A stretch of DNA of 64,000 nucleotides from the NCBI GenBank assembly GCA_902806565.1, contig CADCXA010000006.1:1674001-1738000 (forward strand). The letters are read 5' to 3'. The notes beneath the pieces were generated by a model. That model ran no database searches and was not told the DNA's origin. It was given only the letters and a program-made list of their open reading frames with translations. Position numbers and translations under genes: made by a program. The DNA is from Hypoxylon rubiginosum. Its lineage: Eukaryota > Ascomycota > Sordariomycetes > Xylariales > Hypoxylaceae. This document shows positions 45,684 to 58,415 of this stretch, in pieces. The first letter of the stretch is position 1. Each line of letters begins with the position of its first letter.

Positions 45684-48072
45684 GATTTTCTCGAAGGCAC
45701 ACAGCGAAGCCGTCTACTCTACTACGAAATATCGCAGGACTCGAAGCAAGGCGAAACAGCAGATTTAAATCAATTATCGAACCCGTCGGTTCACGACAGA
45801 CACACTAGGCTACCACATATCGCCAGGCTGCCACATTGCACCTTGCAGCCCGGCTGCGAAGCTACACCGAACCCCGTCAATAAAAAACTTAGATTACGTA
45901 TTTTAAGGCCGTGTAAGTCCGTATGAAAAAGGGGGAATATCGTAGGCATTATGCTGGGCCTTATTAGTGTTGCCGAAAAGGGATACTTACTAGGATTACA
46001 GTATGGTTGTCAGGGGTAAGATATCCCCACCGAAATGATATGTTCTCCCGCCTTTGCCGCACGCAGACCCACACATAGCCGAGCCCGCTCCCTATGCTTG
46101 GGTCTAGGGGTCCTATGGTATCATAAAAGTTAATGAAGAGTTATCTATTGATAGATATGTAGGTATGCAACTGAATTACGAAATCTAGTTGTAGTAGCCG
46201 TGGACAAGTGCTCATGACGTTTCCCGTGTCACGTGTCGTGAATTCGGAACCCCGCGAGCGCAACTGAACGGAGGTGGGGCCGGGATGAAACGGGACCGCA
46301 GCCGTTGCCGATAAGCCGAGGCCGCACGGAGTACGGAGTACGGCACGGAGTGTGATAACCATGTCGTCGTGCCTTATGACGTGGCCGTCGACTTCCAAAC
46401 AAAATAGCCCAGGCTATCATATTAGACTTTCTAGACTGATAATCACAAGCTGAATATTTTAATGGACATTTGGGGTCGACCAGAAAGGGTTTGGCATGAT
46501 CTTATGAGACAATTTACAAAGCCTGCCTTCGCAACAGGGAATAATAAGGATGTCCTTTGTTCCATGACTAGAACTCACAGCGGCTCGTCTGATTTTTTTA
46601 TTGCATCGACGTTGCCATCATCAAATGACACCAAGCGAGGGACAGGGTAGATGCTGGCTTCAGACCAGATTAGACACACCCTGCCTCTTCTGATTCTATA
46701 ATAGCAATATTCCTAACAATATACGCTTGTCTACGTTCATAGCACCATTCAAACGGGGTAGCCTACAGAGTAGCTTACCTGTCTTTGACGCATAGGCCTA
46801 AACAGACAATAGAATACTCTAAGGAAGCTAAACATATCAAGCTCGTTTGCAAAAGTGTCTTCTATACGTGTACGTGTCTTGAAATAACGGGTGGATGAAA
46901 GGGTAGCCCTGTTCCCAAGGAAGCAAGGTCAAGATCATAGATATTGATTCAGGTCAGGTAGTATTATATAAATAGGGCGGAAGGAGGACCTATTATAGTG
47001 CTTTGAAGTGCTGGGAATTTTCAACCTAGCTCTTCTACGCTCGCATCCTACTGTTGAAGCCATACAGACTTGCCACAGCCCTGATTCGCATGCATCTAAT
47101 AGAGGGGGCAGCCCGAGAAAGGCTCTGCATACATACCTGTACATACCTAGGTACATGAGTTCAAGGAGTTTGGCGAGCTCCCCCCTCTATCTTGTACCCT
47201 AGAGGAGATATCTACCTAGCCTACATGTAGGTACGTTGGTACAAGTGCATGTATATGGGCGGTGTCACAGTTGCTAGGCATAGGAAGGTACACCCTAGTA
47301 CCGATATTCAACCTAACGCGCCTCCTAAACCTTCGCGTAACCATCGCAGCTACCAACTTCTAGGGAGTATCATACGTGCCTACTCTGCTATAACCCCCTA
47401 ACCTAGACGCGTTGCTAGCACACCGCGATTTCCTAGAATAACCGCCGTTAGCTACAGCCAGTCGCCACAGCACGGGTATTTATTTTCGAATAACCCTCCT
47501 CTACTAATTTGTTTTTCCCCCGCGTATTTATTTCCCTTCCTCACACGTCTTCTTTCCTTTCCACAGACAACATCAACTTCTAGTTTTCTAGATTCCCACA
47601 ACACCTACTTTCCTCTCTTGTTACACGCAAGAGCATCCTATTCCACAGCGCGCCTATCGTGCACATAATCTCCTTCGTTCAGTTGATTAATCAAGGTAAG
47701 TACTGGTGTCTCTTCTCTCTCGATATCTTTCTCCCTTCACTTTCGTCACCCATATGCATCATTCTTGACCATCGCCTTCTTCCCTTTCCATCACTTTTGC
47801 ATTGCCTGTCAAGGCAGACAGCAGAAATAGCATCGAATCATACTTTCATCCTTGGATTCGGGTTATTTCTCGGGTTTCTCCCATACCTCCCCATACATTT
47901 GTCATTCAAACTCGATAACCTTTTGCAAGTGGCGTTTTGACACCTACCACCATTACCTACCACCCTTTCCTACTACCCTTTCCTACCCTTTCAGTTCCAT
48001 CGTCCTGCTCTGGTCCTAAATACGCCGCAGAGCTATTCTAACATACTCAGGAACATCCTACAGACAATAACA
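45684..48072. other. Long intergenic region with leader of the zinc-knuckle gene
   Basis: No protein gene is supported at 45.7-47.5 kb. The last ~550 bases are pyrimidine-rich and look like an mRNA leader. A probable leader intron has donor GTAAGT at 47696 and acceptor TTTCAG ending at 47994, 78 bases before the ATG. Confidence 0.5.
47696..47994 (+). other. Probable 5' leader intron of the zinc-knuckle gene
   Basis: The donor GTAAGTAC and a polypyrimidine tract before CTTTCAG bracket 299 bases. It is inferred from splice-site form and position only. Confidence 0.45.
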
Positions 48073-49943
48073 ATGTCTGACTGGAAGACTGCAGTTGAGG
48101 AGTGGAAGGTGGAGGGCGCCTTCGACGCGCCTCCCCCCGTTCTTGCCCAGGATCCCGACGGCAACGGTGTCATCGCAGACGCCTCCGACTGGGAGATCCC
48201 CAACGGTAATGGAGGTGGCGGACCTGCCGCAGCAGGAGGCGATCGAGCCTGCTTCAACTGCGGCCAAGAAGGGTAAGTCATATCATCATATCATCATAAT
48301 AACTATCAGTCTTACTAACCACCACATGCCATAAGTCACTCCAAGGCTGATTGCCCCAATCCTCGTGTTATCAAGTGCCGCCACTGCAACGAGGATGGTC
48401 ATCTCATCCGTGACTGCCCTACTGCTCCTCCCCAGGAGTTCACCGGCGAGTGCCGCTACTGCCACAAGGAGGGTCACATGGCCAAGGATTGTCCCGACAA
48501 ACCTCCCATGATCTGCAACAACTGCCAGCAGGAAGGTGAGACATATTCCATCGACAGTTCAGGGCCACTAGCAACGACAACTGCTAATATATAATAGGCC
48601 ACCCCGCTGCCGAGTGCAAGAATGCTCGCAAAATCAACCGATCCCACGTCACTGATGTTGATGCCGCGGTTGCTTGGGCTAAACTCATGGCAGCAATCGA
48701 GGTGAAGGACATGGACACTGTCAAAGAATGTCTCGAGGAGTACCTCAAGTACCAGCCGACCATTACTTACACCCACATCGAGGAGGCCTTCCGTGCTCAG
48801 AATTTAGGAGTGTACTTGATCGCTCTAGAGAATCCTTCGGTTCTCCCGACTCACACGCACATGGATCTCCAGGGCAATCTGGACAAGAAGTATCGCGTCC
48901 ATTACCGATGGTCCGACAAGCCCCTCCGCCCCCGAGAGGCTGGCAATTGGCCCAAGTCGGCAGAAGAGAACCTGGAGCGCCTCCGAGACGCCGGTGAGAC
49001 TGTCGAGCGCGGATTGCCCAAGTGCTCCAACTGCGACGAGCTGGGCCACATTGCGAAGAAATGCCCCCAGGACAAGATTGAGAAAGAGCGCGTTACTATC
49101 ATGTGCTACAACTGCGACCAGCCTGGTCATCGTATTCGCGATTGTGAGTTTAGTCACTCTGATTCGGTTTCATTGCTTGCTAACCAAGACAAGGCCCCGA
49201 GCCTCGCAAGAACAAGTACGCCTGCAAGAACTGCGGGTATGTCTATACGATCAACTCTAACGTTGCTTCTTACTAACCGTGTGCCTGCTTATAGCCAAGG
49301 TGGTCACATTGCCAAGGAGTGTAAGTAACGAAAGCTACTAGTGCCAAGTTCGATATTGACAATTGTCTAGGTCCCGAGCCTCGTCGTGCCAGTCCCGACA
49401 CCGAGTGTCGCAAGTGCAACGAAAGTGAGTTATCTCATTCGTTACTGATATTACCTACGACATCAACTAATCGAATGTGCTAGCTGGCCACTTCGCGAAG
49501 GACTGCCCCCAGGGAGGCGGAGGCGGAGGTGCCTGCTACAACTGCGGCGAGGAAGGTCACAATTCTCGTGACTGCCCCAACCCCAAGAAGATCCAGTGTC
49601 GCAACTGTGATGAATTTGGTCACATGTCGAAGGAGTGCCCCAAGCCTCGTGATTGTAAGTGTCACCAAAACATATATCCATACATTGCGATTACAAGGCT
49701 GATGCTTTCTTAACAGACAGCCGTGTCAAGTGTTCGAACTGCGGCGAGATGGGCCACACCAAGGTCCGATGCAAGAAGGAACCGGCTCCTGCTGACGAGT
49801 CTGGTTTCGACGGTGGTTTCGACGCGGCCAACGGCGCCAACGGAGGCGACCCTGCCCCCGAGCCCGCCTCCCAGAACTGGGAACAGGACAACGCAGCAGC
49901 CGAAGGTACTTGGGCACAGGCTCCTCGTTCTGACGGATGGTAA
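48073..49943 (+). CDS. Protein with eleven CCHC zinc knuckles (Gis2/CNBP-like)
   Basis: Eight exons (48073-48272, 48336-48535, 48598-49143, 49194-49236, 49295-49320, 49371-49424, 49484-49654, 49717-49943) encode 488 aa. I count eleven C-x2-C-x4-H-x4-C knuckles, for example CFNCGQEGHSKADC and CSNCGEMGHTKVRC. Four precede and seven follow a helical insert of about 140 residues (around HVTDVDAAVAWAKLMAAIE). Knuckle arrays of this kind bind single-stranded nucleic acid; yeast Gis2 and human CNBP act in mRNA translation control. The insert and the number of knuckles set this protein apart from Gis2 (seven knuckles). Most introns interrupt knuckles at the same two points (before the His or before the last Cys), which suggests growth by exon duplication. 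Confidence 0.9.
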
Positions 49944-50413
49944 AGCATGGATCACGATGCCGGGTTTCTCTCCGGTTTTCTCTCCAGATTATTAAGGTTC
50001 TGGGGTATTAATGTCGTTTGGGGGTCTGGTTTTTATTTGCATGAAGAAGTCTGATGATGTTGAGAGTTGAGAGGCTGGAGAGCTACCTCGGTAGAGCTCC
50101 GTCTCACATCAATATCATGACGGTTCTTAGGTACCCATAAATGTTTTCACGGAAGTAATTTGCGAAGCTGTTGCGTAGATAGCCAAGTAATTGCCGTAAT
50201 TGAGACAGATTTGGTATCTTGCGCCCTTGGTAGTCCCTTTATGATGCTCGCACAAATGAGCAAGGTTCCTTATAAGTGAAGCCTAATAACCTCCCCCTGA
50301 CCCTGACCCCTGAGTAGGTACTTAGTGGACGGGACTTGACGCGTGGCGTTTCAGCCACATTAATATCCACGGAGGTATAGCGAGCCTTGGCAAAACGTCA
50401 GGGCATTAATAGG
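49944..50413. other. Intergenic spacer
   Basis: 3' untranslated region of the zinc-knuckle gene and unassigned sequence up to the palindromic element. Confidence 0.5.
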
Positions 50414-50922
50414 GTGGACCATAAGAACCAAAACCGCCAACCCCGCCAATTCCAAAAGGTCCGTATTTTTATTCCTGAATACTGTGGTTTTAGCACCGTA
50501 TTTACCCTATAATTACAGGGCCTTGGCCCTGTAATATAGGTCCTAAAGGTCCGTATCTTTATTCCTTAGACACTGTGGTGTTAGCACTGTTTATATCCTG
50601 TAATTTTAGAGGCATGGCCTTATAATTGTAGCCTATTACAGCGTATTATAGGGCGCTTTATGTAGAATGACAGAGCTGTAAAATGACAGGGCTGTAAAAT
50701 GACAAGGCTGTATATAATAAGCGACAGGGCTGTAGAATCAGTTACAGGGCTGTATATAGTGCTAAGACCACAGTGTGTAAGGAATAAAAATACGGTCTGG
50801 ATTATAGGGCCATAGCCCTGTAATTACAGGGCAAATACGGTGCTAAAACCACAGTATTCAATAAAAAAAATACGGACCTTTTGGAATTGGCGGGGTTGGC
50901 GGTTTTTGGTCTTATGGTCCGC
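50414..50922. mobile_element. MITE-like element with long terminal inverted repeats
   Basis: The left arm (about 50414-50540) and the reverse complement of the right arm (about 50796-50922) match over roughly 125 bp. Both start G(T/C)GGACCATAAG, continue with ACCGCCAACCCCGCCAATTC and then AAAAGGTCCGTATTTTT. Inside each arm the segment GGTCCGTAT...CTGTGG(T)TTTAGCAC occurs again, so each side has two related units. The centre has tandem copies of ATGACAGGGCTGTAAA. There is no open frame of use, so it must be non-autonomous. I could not identify a clear target-site duplication. Confidence 0.8.
50666..50712. repeat. Internal 16-bp tandem repeat of the palindromic element
   Basis: Three near-perfect copies of AATGACAGGGCTGTAA; further diverged ACAGGGCTGTA words follow up to about 50755. 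Confidence 0.8.
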
Positions 50923-51147
50923 TGTCATCAAGGCGTCTAGGCTGCCCCGCAACGGTTCCAGGTCCTGTAGACTGCCCCTCTATAAACAATGCATGCATTC
51001 ACAAGCTCCTAACGAAGCTCTGGGCGTTGATTGCATTTGATCTCTAGACATTTTCACGACGAGCAGGTTTCGGAATAGAGCATACTTCACCGTTCGCCAT
51101 TATATTAGAATACCAAACAGATCATTCTATCGAGTACAAGTATCGGA

Positions 51148-53121
51148 ATGTCGATAACCATCGAGAAGATACTAGCTGCTTCCCCGGTGACAGCACGAGG
51201 TCAACCGACACAGCTGTCGACCGATGCTAAAGGGGAGAGGATAGCTTATGCTGTAGGTGCTCGTGTGCTCCATCAAAACTCGCAGATGCAGAATTAAATC
51301 TAACGCAACGTTACCTACCTAGTCTGGGAAATCCATCTTCGTTCGATCCATCGACGACCCTTCTACCTGTAAACAATATACCGGCCACACGGCCCAAACG
51401 ACCGTAGCCAAGTTTTCGCCGAGCGGTTTTTACATTGCGAGTGGTGATGTCTCGGGCTCGGTCCGTGTATGGGATGCGATAGAAGCTGTTAATACCAAAG
51501 GTAGTAGCCGCTTAGGACGGTAACTGTACGTGGTTCGGATACCCAACTAACACGGCGCCCGATTTTAGGCGAATACCATATCATCTCGGGCCGCATCAAT
51601 GACATAGCGTGGGACGGCGACTCGCAGCGAATCATTGCCGTCGGCGATGGGCGCGAGCGATTCGGACATTGCATCACTGCGGATAGTGGTAACAGTGTGG
51701 GCGAAGTATCCGGACACTCCAAAGTTATCAACGCCGTTGCCCTGCGGCCGATGAGACCGCTCCGAGCCGCGACCGTTAGCGATGATATGGCCATGTGCTT
51801 CCTACATGGTGCGCCGTTCAAGTTCAACTCGAAGTCTACTGGCCTTCATAAGGGGTTTGTCCTGGGCACCGCCTTCTCGCCGGACGGAAATACCCTCGTC
51901 ACGGTGGGCGCAGACAAGCGGATTCAGATATACGATGGAAAGACCGGGGAGCCAACGAAATCAATCGGCGAGGGCGAGCATACCGGTAGCATCTTCGCCG
52001 TCAGCTGGGCAAAGGACTCGAAGCGATTTGTCACGGCTAGCGCAGACCAGACGGTCAAGCTGTGGGATGTAGAAGCAGGGACAGTTGTGCAGACTTGGAA
52101 ATTCGGAGAAGACGGCGGCGTTAGCATCCCAGATCAGCAAGTAGGCGTGGTATGGCCGCACGGCCGCAGCGATGGCTTGATCATCAGCCTCAGCCTCAAC
52201 GGTGATTTGAATTACCTGGTAGAGGGGAACCCGAAACCTATCAAGGCCGTCCAGGGGCACAACAAGAGCATCACGGCTCTAGGAGTTGGATCGGACGGAA
52301 AGGGTCAGACATTGTGGACTGGAAGTTTTGATGGTCGAGTTTGCAACTGGGACGTCTCCTCGGGAGTGGGCACCGTTGTAGACGGACAGAGTCATACCAA
52401 TCAAGTGACACAGTTCGCCTCTAGTACAGGAAGGGCATACAGCGTCGGATGGGACGACACACTGCGCATCGTCGACGAGTCTGCCAACACGTTTGCCGGG
52501 GAATCCCTAAAGCTATCCACACAGCCGAAAGGTGTGGCCTCGGCAGACGGTCGGGTGTACGTCATAACGGCCGAGGGCGTCGAGATCTACGCCAAGGACC
52601 AACTCGCGGGCAAACTCGACATCACCGACGCGCAACCTACGGCCATCGCGGCCCAAGGCTCCTTAGTAGCAGTCGGTCTCAGCAATAACGCGGTCCGGCT
52701 GTACACGGCGGACTCGGGCAGCAAACTCACCAAGTCGCACGAGGCCAAGAACTCGACGGCCGCCATCTCAGCGCTAGCATTCTCGAAAGACGGCAGCCTG
52801 CTAGCGGCGGGCAACACGGCGGGCAAGATCTACGTGTACAAGACAGGAAGCGGGTTGGAGGTGGCGACGGACCGGTGGTCGGCGCACACGGGCCGCGTGA
52901 CGAGCATCGCGTGGAACGACGAGGGGTCGCACGCGGTCAGCGGGGCGCTCGACACCAACGTGCTGGCGTGGAGCCTGGCGAAGCCGGGAAGCCGCGTCAA
53001 GGCGCTCAACGCGCACAAGGACGGGGTGCACGGCGTCGCTTGGGTCGACGGCGGGAAGAAGGTGGCGAGCGCGGGAGGCGACGCGGCGGTTAAGGTTTGG
53101 GGGGTCGGGGGGCTGCCGTGA
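51148..53121 (+). CDS. AIP1: Actin-interacting protein 1 (WD40)
   Basis: Exons are 51148-51252, 51323-51500 and 51569-53121, giving 611 aa, the usual Aip1 length. The protein forms two WD40 propellers. It starts MSITIEKILAASPVTARGQP, then KSIFVRSIDDPSTCKQYTGH, and has repeats such as VAKFSPSGFYIASGDVSGSVRVWD and FAVSWAKDSKRFVTASADQTVKLWD. It ends GGDAAVKVWGVGGLP. Aip1 works with cofilin to disassemble actin filaments at patches. With fimbrin at 18-20 kb it is the second actin-cytoskeleton gene in the window, but the two are 31 kb apart and not a cluster. Confidence 0.96.
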
Positions 53122-53728
53122 ATGGGGTGGGAGGTGAAGAATGAGATGCCGACTACGATGCTGATGATTATTAGGGATGAATTGAGAGACTTGGGAGGAG
53201 GTAGACATCACGAGGGAATGTGGCCCCGATGGAGTTGTAGCGTATTCGTATAGCCTGGTGCTAAGAGACTGCATGATTTCTAACCACATATTCTTCCGCT
53301 ATTCCTAGAGGTTCCCCCGTGCTTAATGACTTTGTAGGGGTATGAGTCTTATACTCCTCCGTTCGTAAGACTAGAGGTAAGATCCTGGAGGGTACACTAG
53401 AGTCGGAAGCAAGTCACTTGAGAGATCTAGATTGGGCGACAATTTGGAGAAGATGGATGCTACATCCAAAGCATCACAAGACGGGCCATGAGAAGTGGTC
53501 TCCTTGAAATCAAAATCCATTCGCATTGCGTGCCTCTCACGTCATCAGACAGAGGATGGCATAACTATTCGCAGCTTGGGGGGTATCAACGTAAGCAACG
53601 TCCTGTTCCTATATCCATGAAACGCCGGAAAATAAAAACACCTAACCAGCCAATGACAAATCAAATCTCTAAGGTCGTGGCGTCGTGGATGGCCTAATTC
53701 GCAACAGCCTGCACACCCTCCCTCTAAC
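53122..53728. other. Intergenic spacer between convergent genes
   Basis: 3' sides of AIP1 and ALG13; nothing else supported. Confidence 0.5.
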
Positions 53729-54756
53729 TTAGGCAGCGTGCGCCTTGAGGTCGTCTTCAGTAGCCGTCGTGTCCTTGACGAGAACGTCGCCCGGCTTCTG
53801 CTTGGGCAGAAGCGACTTGATGACGTCCCAGAGACCGCCGGGCCATATCGAGTCGGCGGCGGGCGCAGGCGGCCACTGCTGGTTGGCGGTGTGGAGGAGG
53901 GCCTTGTCGACGGCGTCGGTTAGGGAGCTGCGGGGTTGGGGATGTGTTAGTATATACGATCGTATTCAATTATATACTGTACATATATATGTGCGTGTGA
54001 GGGTAGGTGAGTGTGCATGTATCATTCCATTGATTGATACACGTGGTGTAAGTGCTGAGTGAATGCTAAGTGAGTGAGCAGAGGATGTCACGTACCCGAT
54101 CTTGCCCTGGACCAGAAAGCCCTGCTCCTCCATCTCCTCGGCGATCTCCGACTGGTGGTTGTCCATGAGGCTCGTGTTGGGCACGGCGATCAGGCTGACG
54201 TTGAAGTCGAGCGCATCCAGGATGCTGCCGGAGCCTGCGGTAAAGGTGTTAGAATATTTGAAGAAAAAGAAAAAAGGATGCAAGCGGACTATATCGACTG
54301 AGGTTGGAGTCTAACTTTGAGACCAAGATCATAGACGTGTTTGGTGTACATACCGGCGTGCGTAATGATAAGACCCGGGGACCGTACGGCCTCCGGGCCA
54401 TCGTAGGGCGTAGCCAATTTCATATCGGCCAGGAGGTCGTCCTTGTACGCGAAGCAGGTGACGCTCAGTCTTCCATCCTCCTCCTCGTAGTCGTCATTGT
54501 CGTCGTCGTCGCCAACGGCCAGCCGCAGACGCGGGTTGGCGGCGATGGCGGCCCGGAAGAAGTCGTAGTCGGGTCCGCACTGGACGACGAGGTGGGTGTA
54601 GGACAGCGACTCGAGCTTGGCGACGAAGGCGTCCGAGATGACCTCCTCGATCAGCGGCTTGAAGCTCGCGCTGGCGCCCACGGTCACGAAGGCGTACTTG
54701 GAGCTCGGGCGCTCGCGCCGCGGCGGGGTGGCGGCGGCCGGAGTGGTGGTGGACAT
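53729..54756 (-). CDS. ALG13: UDP-GlcNAc transferase subunit Alg13
   Basis: Exons are 54756-54354, 54234-54096 and 53927-53729, giving 246 aa. The ATG at 54756 is the first true start; an upstream TTG in frame is not used. Family marks are [28 protein letters not shown], the [15 protein letters not shown] nucleotide-sugar-binding segment, and [19 protein letters not shown]. Alg13 is the catalytic cytosolic half of the Alg13/Alg14 complex that adds the second GlcNAc to the dolichol-linked oligosaccharide at the ER. An acidic insert (about residues 85-98, [13 protein letters not shown]) is a low-complexity addition. Confidence 0.95.
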
Positions 54757-55538
54757 GGCGGATTTAGTCAACTGCCTGTGCCGTCGTCGTCTTCGTCGTC
54801 GCGAAGTTGTCGCTGCTGCTACTGCGCTTGGTGTTCTGGGGCCAAGGTAGTGCTCGTCTGAAGGCGCAATCTACTAAATGAGTGAGATGAGTAGTACTAC
54901 TCGAACAATTATCAATAATGATGAGAAGGCGTATGAGGTTACAGGTGGCTCTTGTGAGTGAGATGAGTGAGGGCAGATGCAAGACAACGGAAGGGTGCGG
55001 GCAAGTGGAACGGGATAGGACGGGCAGGACGGGACGGGAAAAAGAGCTGCACGAAACCAAAGACGGGAAATGATTGGCTACCGGGAGAATTGCCTACCAT
55101 ATTGAGGGCTCCGCTAGTGGGATGGTGTGGCGTAGATCTGCGATTCTAATTGGGGAAATTATTGTGGCGCTGACAATTGGTGCGGCTGAAAGTCTCACTC
55201 CTAGACCACACGTATGTACCAACGACATACCAGTGATACCACAGGCTTCACTGTTGAACTGCTTTTTAGACCACTCAACTGGTGTATAATCTTTCAATTA
55301 TTCCACGATTTACGCAATAAACTGCCTGTCACGATAGAAATCAAAATGTACGAAAAAACAGCGATGTTCTTGTGCGAGGTGCTATAAACTTAATAGCACA
55401 TGGACACGTGTATGTCTACGCAGGCACCAGTGCTCTTTGTCATTAGGAGCTAGTCCCTATGTCCGTACCGCTGGCTTCCCGTCCAAGGCTTCGGGGGCCG
55501 AAAAGTTGGAACCCTGGCACTGCCCCAACGTCCACAAC
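54757..55538. other. Intergenic region
   Basis: ALG13 promoter side and 3' side of coiled-coil gene 1; no gene seen. Confidence 0.5.
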
Positions 55539-56192
55539 CTAGATGTCCTCCTCCTTTGCCTTGATATTGATTGTGAATTCTCGTCCATGGAAGCTCTCCG
55601 CCTCGCTGTTGGAGTCGGAAGACTGCGCGTGCCGGCGATGCGTGCTGAGGTGGGCTTCTCTGGTAGACCTGCGAAGGGTACGTTGGGTTGTATCGGAGTG
55701 ATGGTTGCTAGCATTAGGCTCCGCGTCGATCTGACGAGGAAGGTCATGATTGCGGCGCTGAAGAAGTCCGTTCTGTTCCAAGGCCATGCCGCCCCGATGC
55801 TGAAGATCTTCTACATAAAGCTGAAGGAGGTCATTCCGAAGCTCGAGGTTCTCGTTCTGGATTCGGAGTTCCGTGATCTGTTTCTTCAGAAACTTGGTTT
55901 TCCTAGAGATCTTGCTTCTCTTATGCCGCATCCGCTTTCTGATCTCGTCCATAGAGAGGGTTTTCTTGTGCAGCTGCTCGGCTAGGTCGCCGCCTCGCGC
56001 TTGCGCGATCTGTGCCTGCTCCTCCAAAGCTTGGTTGCGTGCGTGTAGCTCGCGGACGATGAGCTTTAGGTCCTCGACGTTGGCATTGTCGATGTTCACT
56101 CCTCCGATGGTCTTCTCACGTCTCTCTGCCAGTGAGCTCTGGAGCTCGTGGCTGACAGGATCATAGATATCGCTAGCAGTGTTGGCCGCCAT
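55539..56192 (-). CDS. Coiled-coil protein of unknown function (paralogue 1)
   Basis: A single exon encodes 217 aa, starting with a true ATG. The N-terminal motif IGGVNIDNANVEDLKLIVRE (about residues 29-48) is shared with the gene at 59132. It is followed by a long predicted coiled coil (about residues 48-150) rich in Lys, Arg, Glu, Gln and Leu, then a Ser/His/Arg-rich disordered tail ending KAKEEDI. I recognise no known family. The 5' leader shares the word TCTGACGTTTGG with the paralogue, so the promoter or leader was probably copied too. The two genes diverge from a 2.9-kb spacer. Confidence 0.65.
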   Translation of the reverse strand: MAANTASDIYDPVSHELQSSLAERREKTIGGVNIDNANVEDLKLIVRELHARNQALEEQAQIAQARGGDLAEQLHKKTLSMDEIRKRMRHKRSKISRKTKFLKKQITELRIQNENLELRNDLLQLYVEDLQHRGGMALEQNGLLQRRNHDLPRQIDAEPNASNHHSDTTQRTLRRSTREAHLSTHRRHAQSSDSNSEAESFHGREFTINIKAKEEDI

Positions 56193-56696
56193 ACTGGAAA
56201 CTGTTCTTGTCAGAAAAGAAATCCCAAACGTCAGATGAAAATATAGTAGTACCTACGTAGTGAATTCAATTAGTTGGTAAAAGACATTACACCAGAGATT
56301 ATGAAGAGGATATAAGGTGGTGGTAGTGGCGATTGGTGAAATTAGGGTAGGGAAATGTAAAACTAAATGGAGAACGGGTATGAACTTTTATAAAAGTTTA
56401 CTCACTTGTTTTAATGATGGTGAGGGTCGCATCTGCTAAAAGGAACGGACCTAAGGAAAATAGGATGAAATATTATAGCACCTCGTTTTGAACGGAGAGC
56501 TGTACCTTTTAATCAGGCAAATTTAGGTAACGATAATGTTTTGGGGAGGGGGGGGGGGGCAAAAAATATCGAGTAAACGTGCAAGTGGATGTGACTGCAA
56601 ACTAGAGCTGGTAACTTCATATTCATGAAGTGTACATGTCGTCGAAAGAGGACTGTACAGAATATTTCAGCCTTACAGACATGCTACGAAGCATGC

Positions 56697-56833
56697 CCCA
56701 ACCCACCCACGGAAACGCTCGACTTGCACTAATCAGCCACTGCACCACGGGGCTATTATGATTTCTTGTACACTAAAACCAATACAAATAGTTTCCTACC
56801 TTGCCGGGGATTTTCCCGCCTGCCTTGTTTGAG
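56697..56833 (-). repeat. tRNA-like (SINE-type) repeat, copy A, truncated
   Basis: On the minus strand it reads GCCCCGTGGTGCAGTGG, where TGGTGCAGTGG fits the pol III A box. It is about 85% alike to copy B over ~140 bp but diverges before the B-box position, so it is a partial copy. Confidence 0.65.
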
Positions 56834-58415
56834 CTTACACCACTTGCTGTAGAATTCCCAGCCTTCCCCCCTGAGGACACTCGAAGGATATGACAACTTG
56901 CATACGACAAAGTAATTATCGTGTCTACCTCATAACATAACAGCAACTACTTATGATCCCCATGCAACTTATATTACCTAGCTCAGGAATATAGCACAGG
57001 CGCAATTAAGGTAAAAATCTTCGATCTTATTTTATAATGATCGTAGTAGCAAAGTGCTATGAATCTAGCAAACGGAGACGTCTTTTTAGCTGTCCAATAT
57101 CACTTTATCGCTTTTGTTATACGGAATGTATACCCGCTGGCTTTCATAATAAATCCTTTGGCCCAACTTACAAAAGGACATACGAAAACCTAGGGTAGTA
57201 TTGCTACATCGTCGTTAACATTGCTTGCCGGATGACCGTACGAAATGAGTAGCCACATTACTAACGACGAAGTACCAGTTGATTGATTGATAATGTTTAA
57301 CATAACGAGGGTTTCGTGCCGTCTTCTGGCAACCCAAGCCTCACGGGGGGCATGAGACGTGGCAAGCTGTCCGCTATATAGAATAACGGTTTCGGAAGTC
57401 AATCTCCAGCCTCATGGGCGTGCTATATATATCATGGTTCTGCGTAGATCTGGTCCCGTGTCCACTCCAACTAGGACTTCCGTGCCTCGTGCCTTCAAAG
57501 CTGCCGTAGTGGTGTAGCTACTTTCGTACGAGACAATATATAGATAAATCGCCACCTTATTTATCGTAAGTCTTCCACAAATGCTCCACCCCTACATCCG
57601 CCCATATCCAAGCCGTCTAGATTAGCAGACCCCTTACTAGGTGCCAGAGCTAGACCCTATACAACGTCGATGGGTATGGACAAGGTCCCAAAGCGTACGT
57701 TGCGGCGGTTTGTTGTCGACTCGGCGTGAGGCTCATGATAAAAAGGGAGTGTTTGGATCGGGGCTCTTTGTCGATATACAAGGCGTTGGCGGCAACGCGT
57801 ACGTATTTTCGTCTATTATCGGCCAAGCCCTACGGTCGAATATATGTAGATATAGCCACGTTCCTCCCTTTCATCGTGATGTAGACGTTGTCGCGATTAC
57901 ACGTAGCGATTGAGTGTGTACGGTGTTGATTACGAATGCGTAAAGTGAAAACTTCCATCGCCAAAGTACTAGTGGTGCGGCGGCTGGCCGATAAACTTGA
58001 GCAAGCCGTTGTAAATACGTACCTGATTTGATTGGTTAACGCTATCTATGGTAATATGCTATATGTAGGGACTATGGATAGCAGATGGGAGCCCTTTAGT
58101 CAGGCTAATTCTAGGAGGGTTGCCACGGCAAAATATTGGTTAGAAATAAAATGTATTTTGGAAAGGCAACGAGAGGAGGCGAGGGGAAATCTGTGAAGGA
58201 AAAAGCTGACGGAAAAGGGAAAAAAAAAGAATCGAGTGAATTGTGTAAGTGGGGTGACTGCTATTCGGAGTGATTTGACTTGGACTCAGTCGAAAGACGA
58301 ACCTAACAGTATTATGGATGTAATACCGAAGCCACACAGCCGTGCTGGAAGCACGACCGACCAAACCGGGGATAGACCTCTCACGGAGACGATAGGTTGA
58401 TCCATACTCGACCGG

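Noticed and set aside
54757..54771. Five extra codons at the ALG13 start
   Set aside because: They begin at TTG; the first ATG is at 54756.
56697..56833. A functional tRNA gene
   Set aside because: No cloverleaf: the 3' acceptor strand and B box are missing in this copy.
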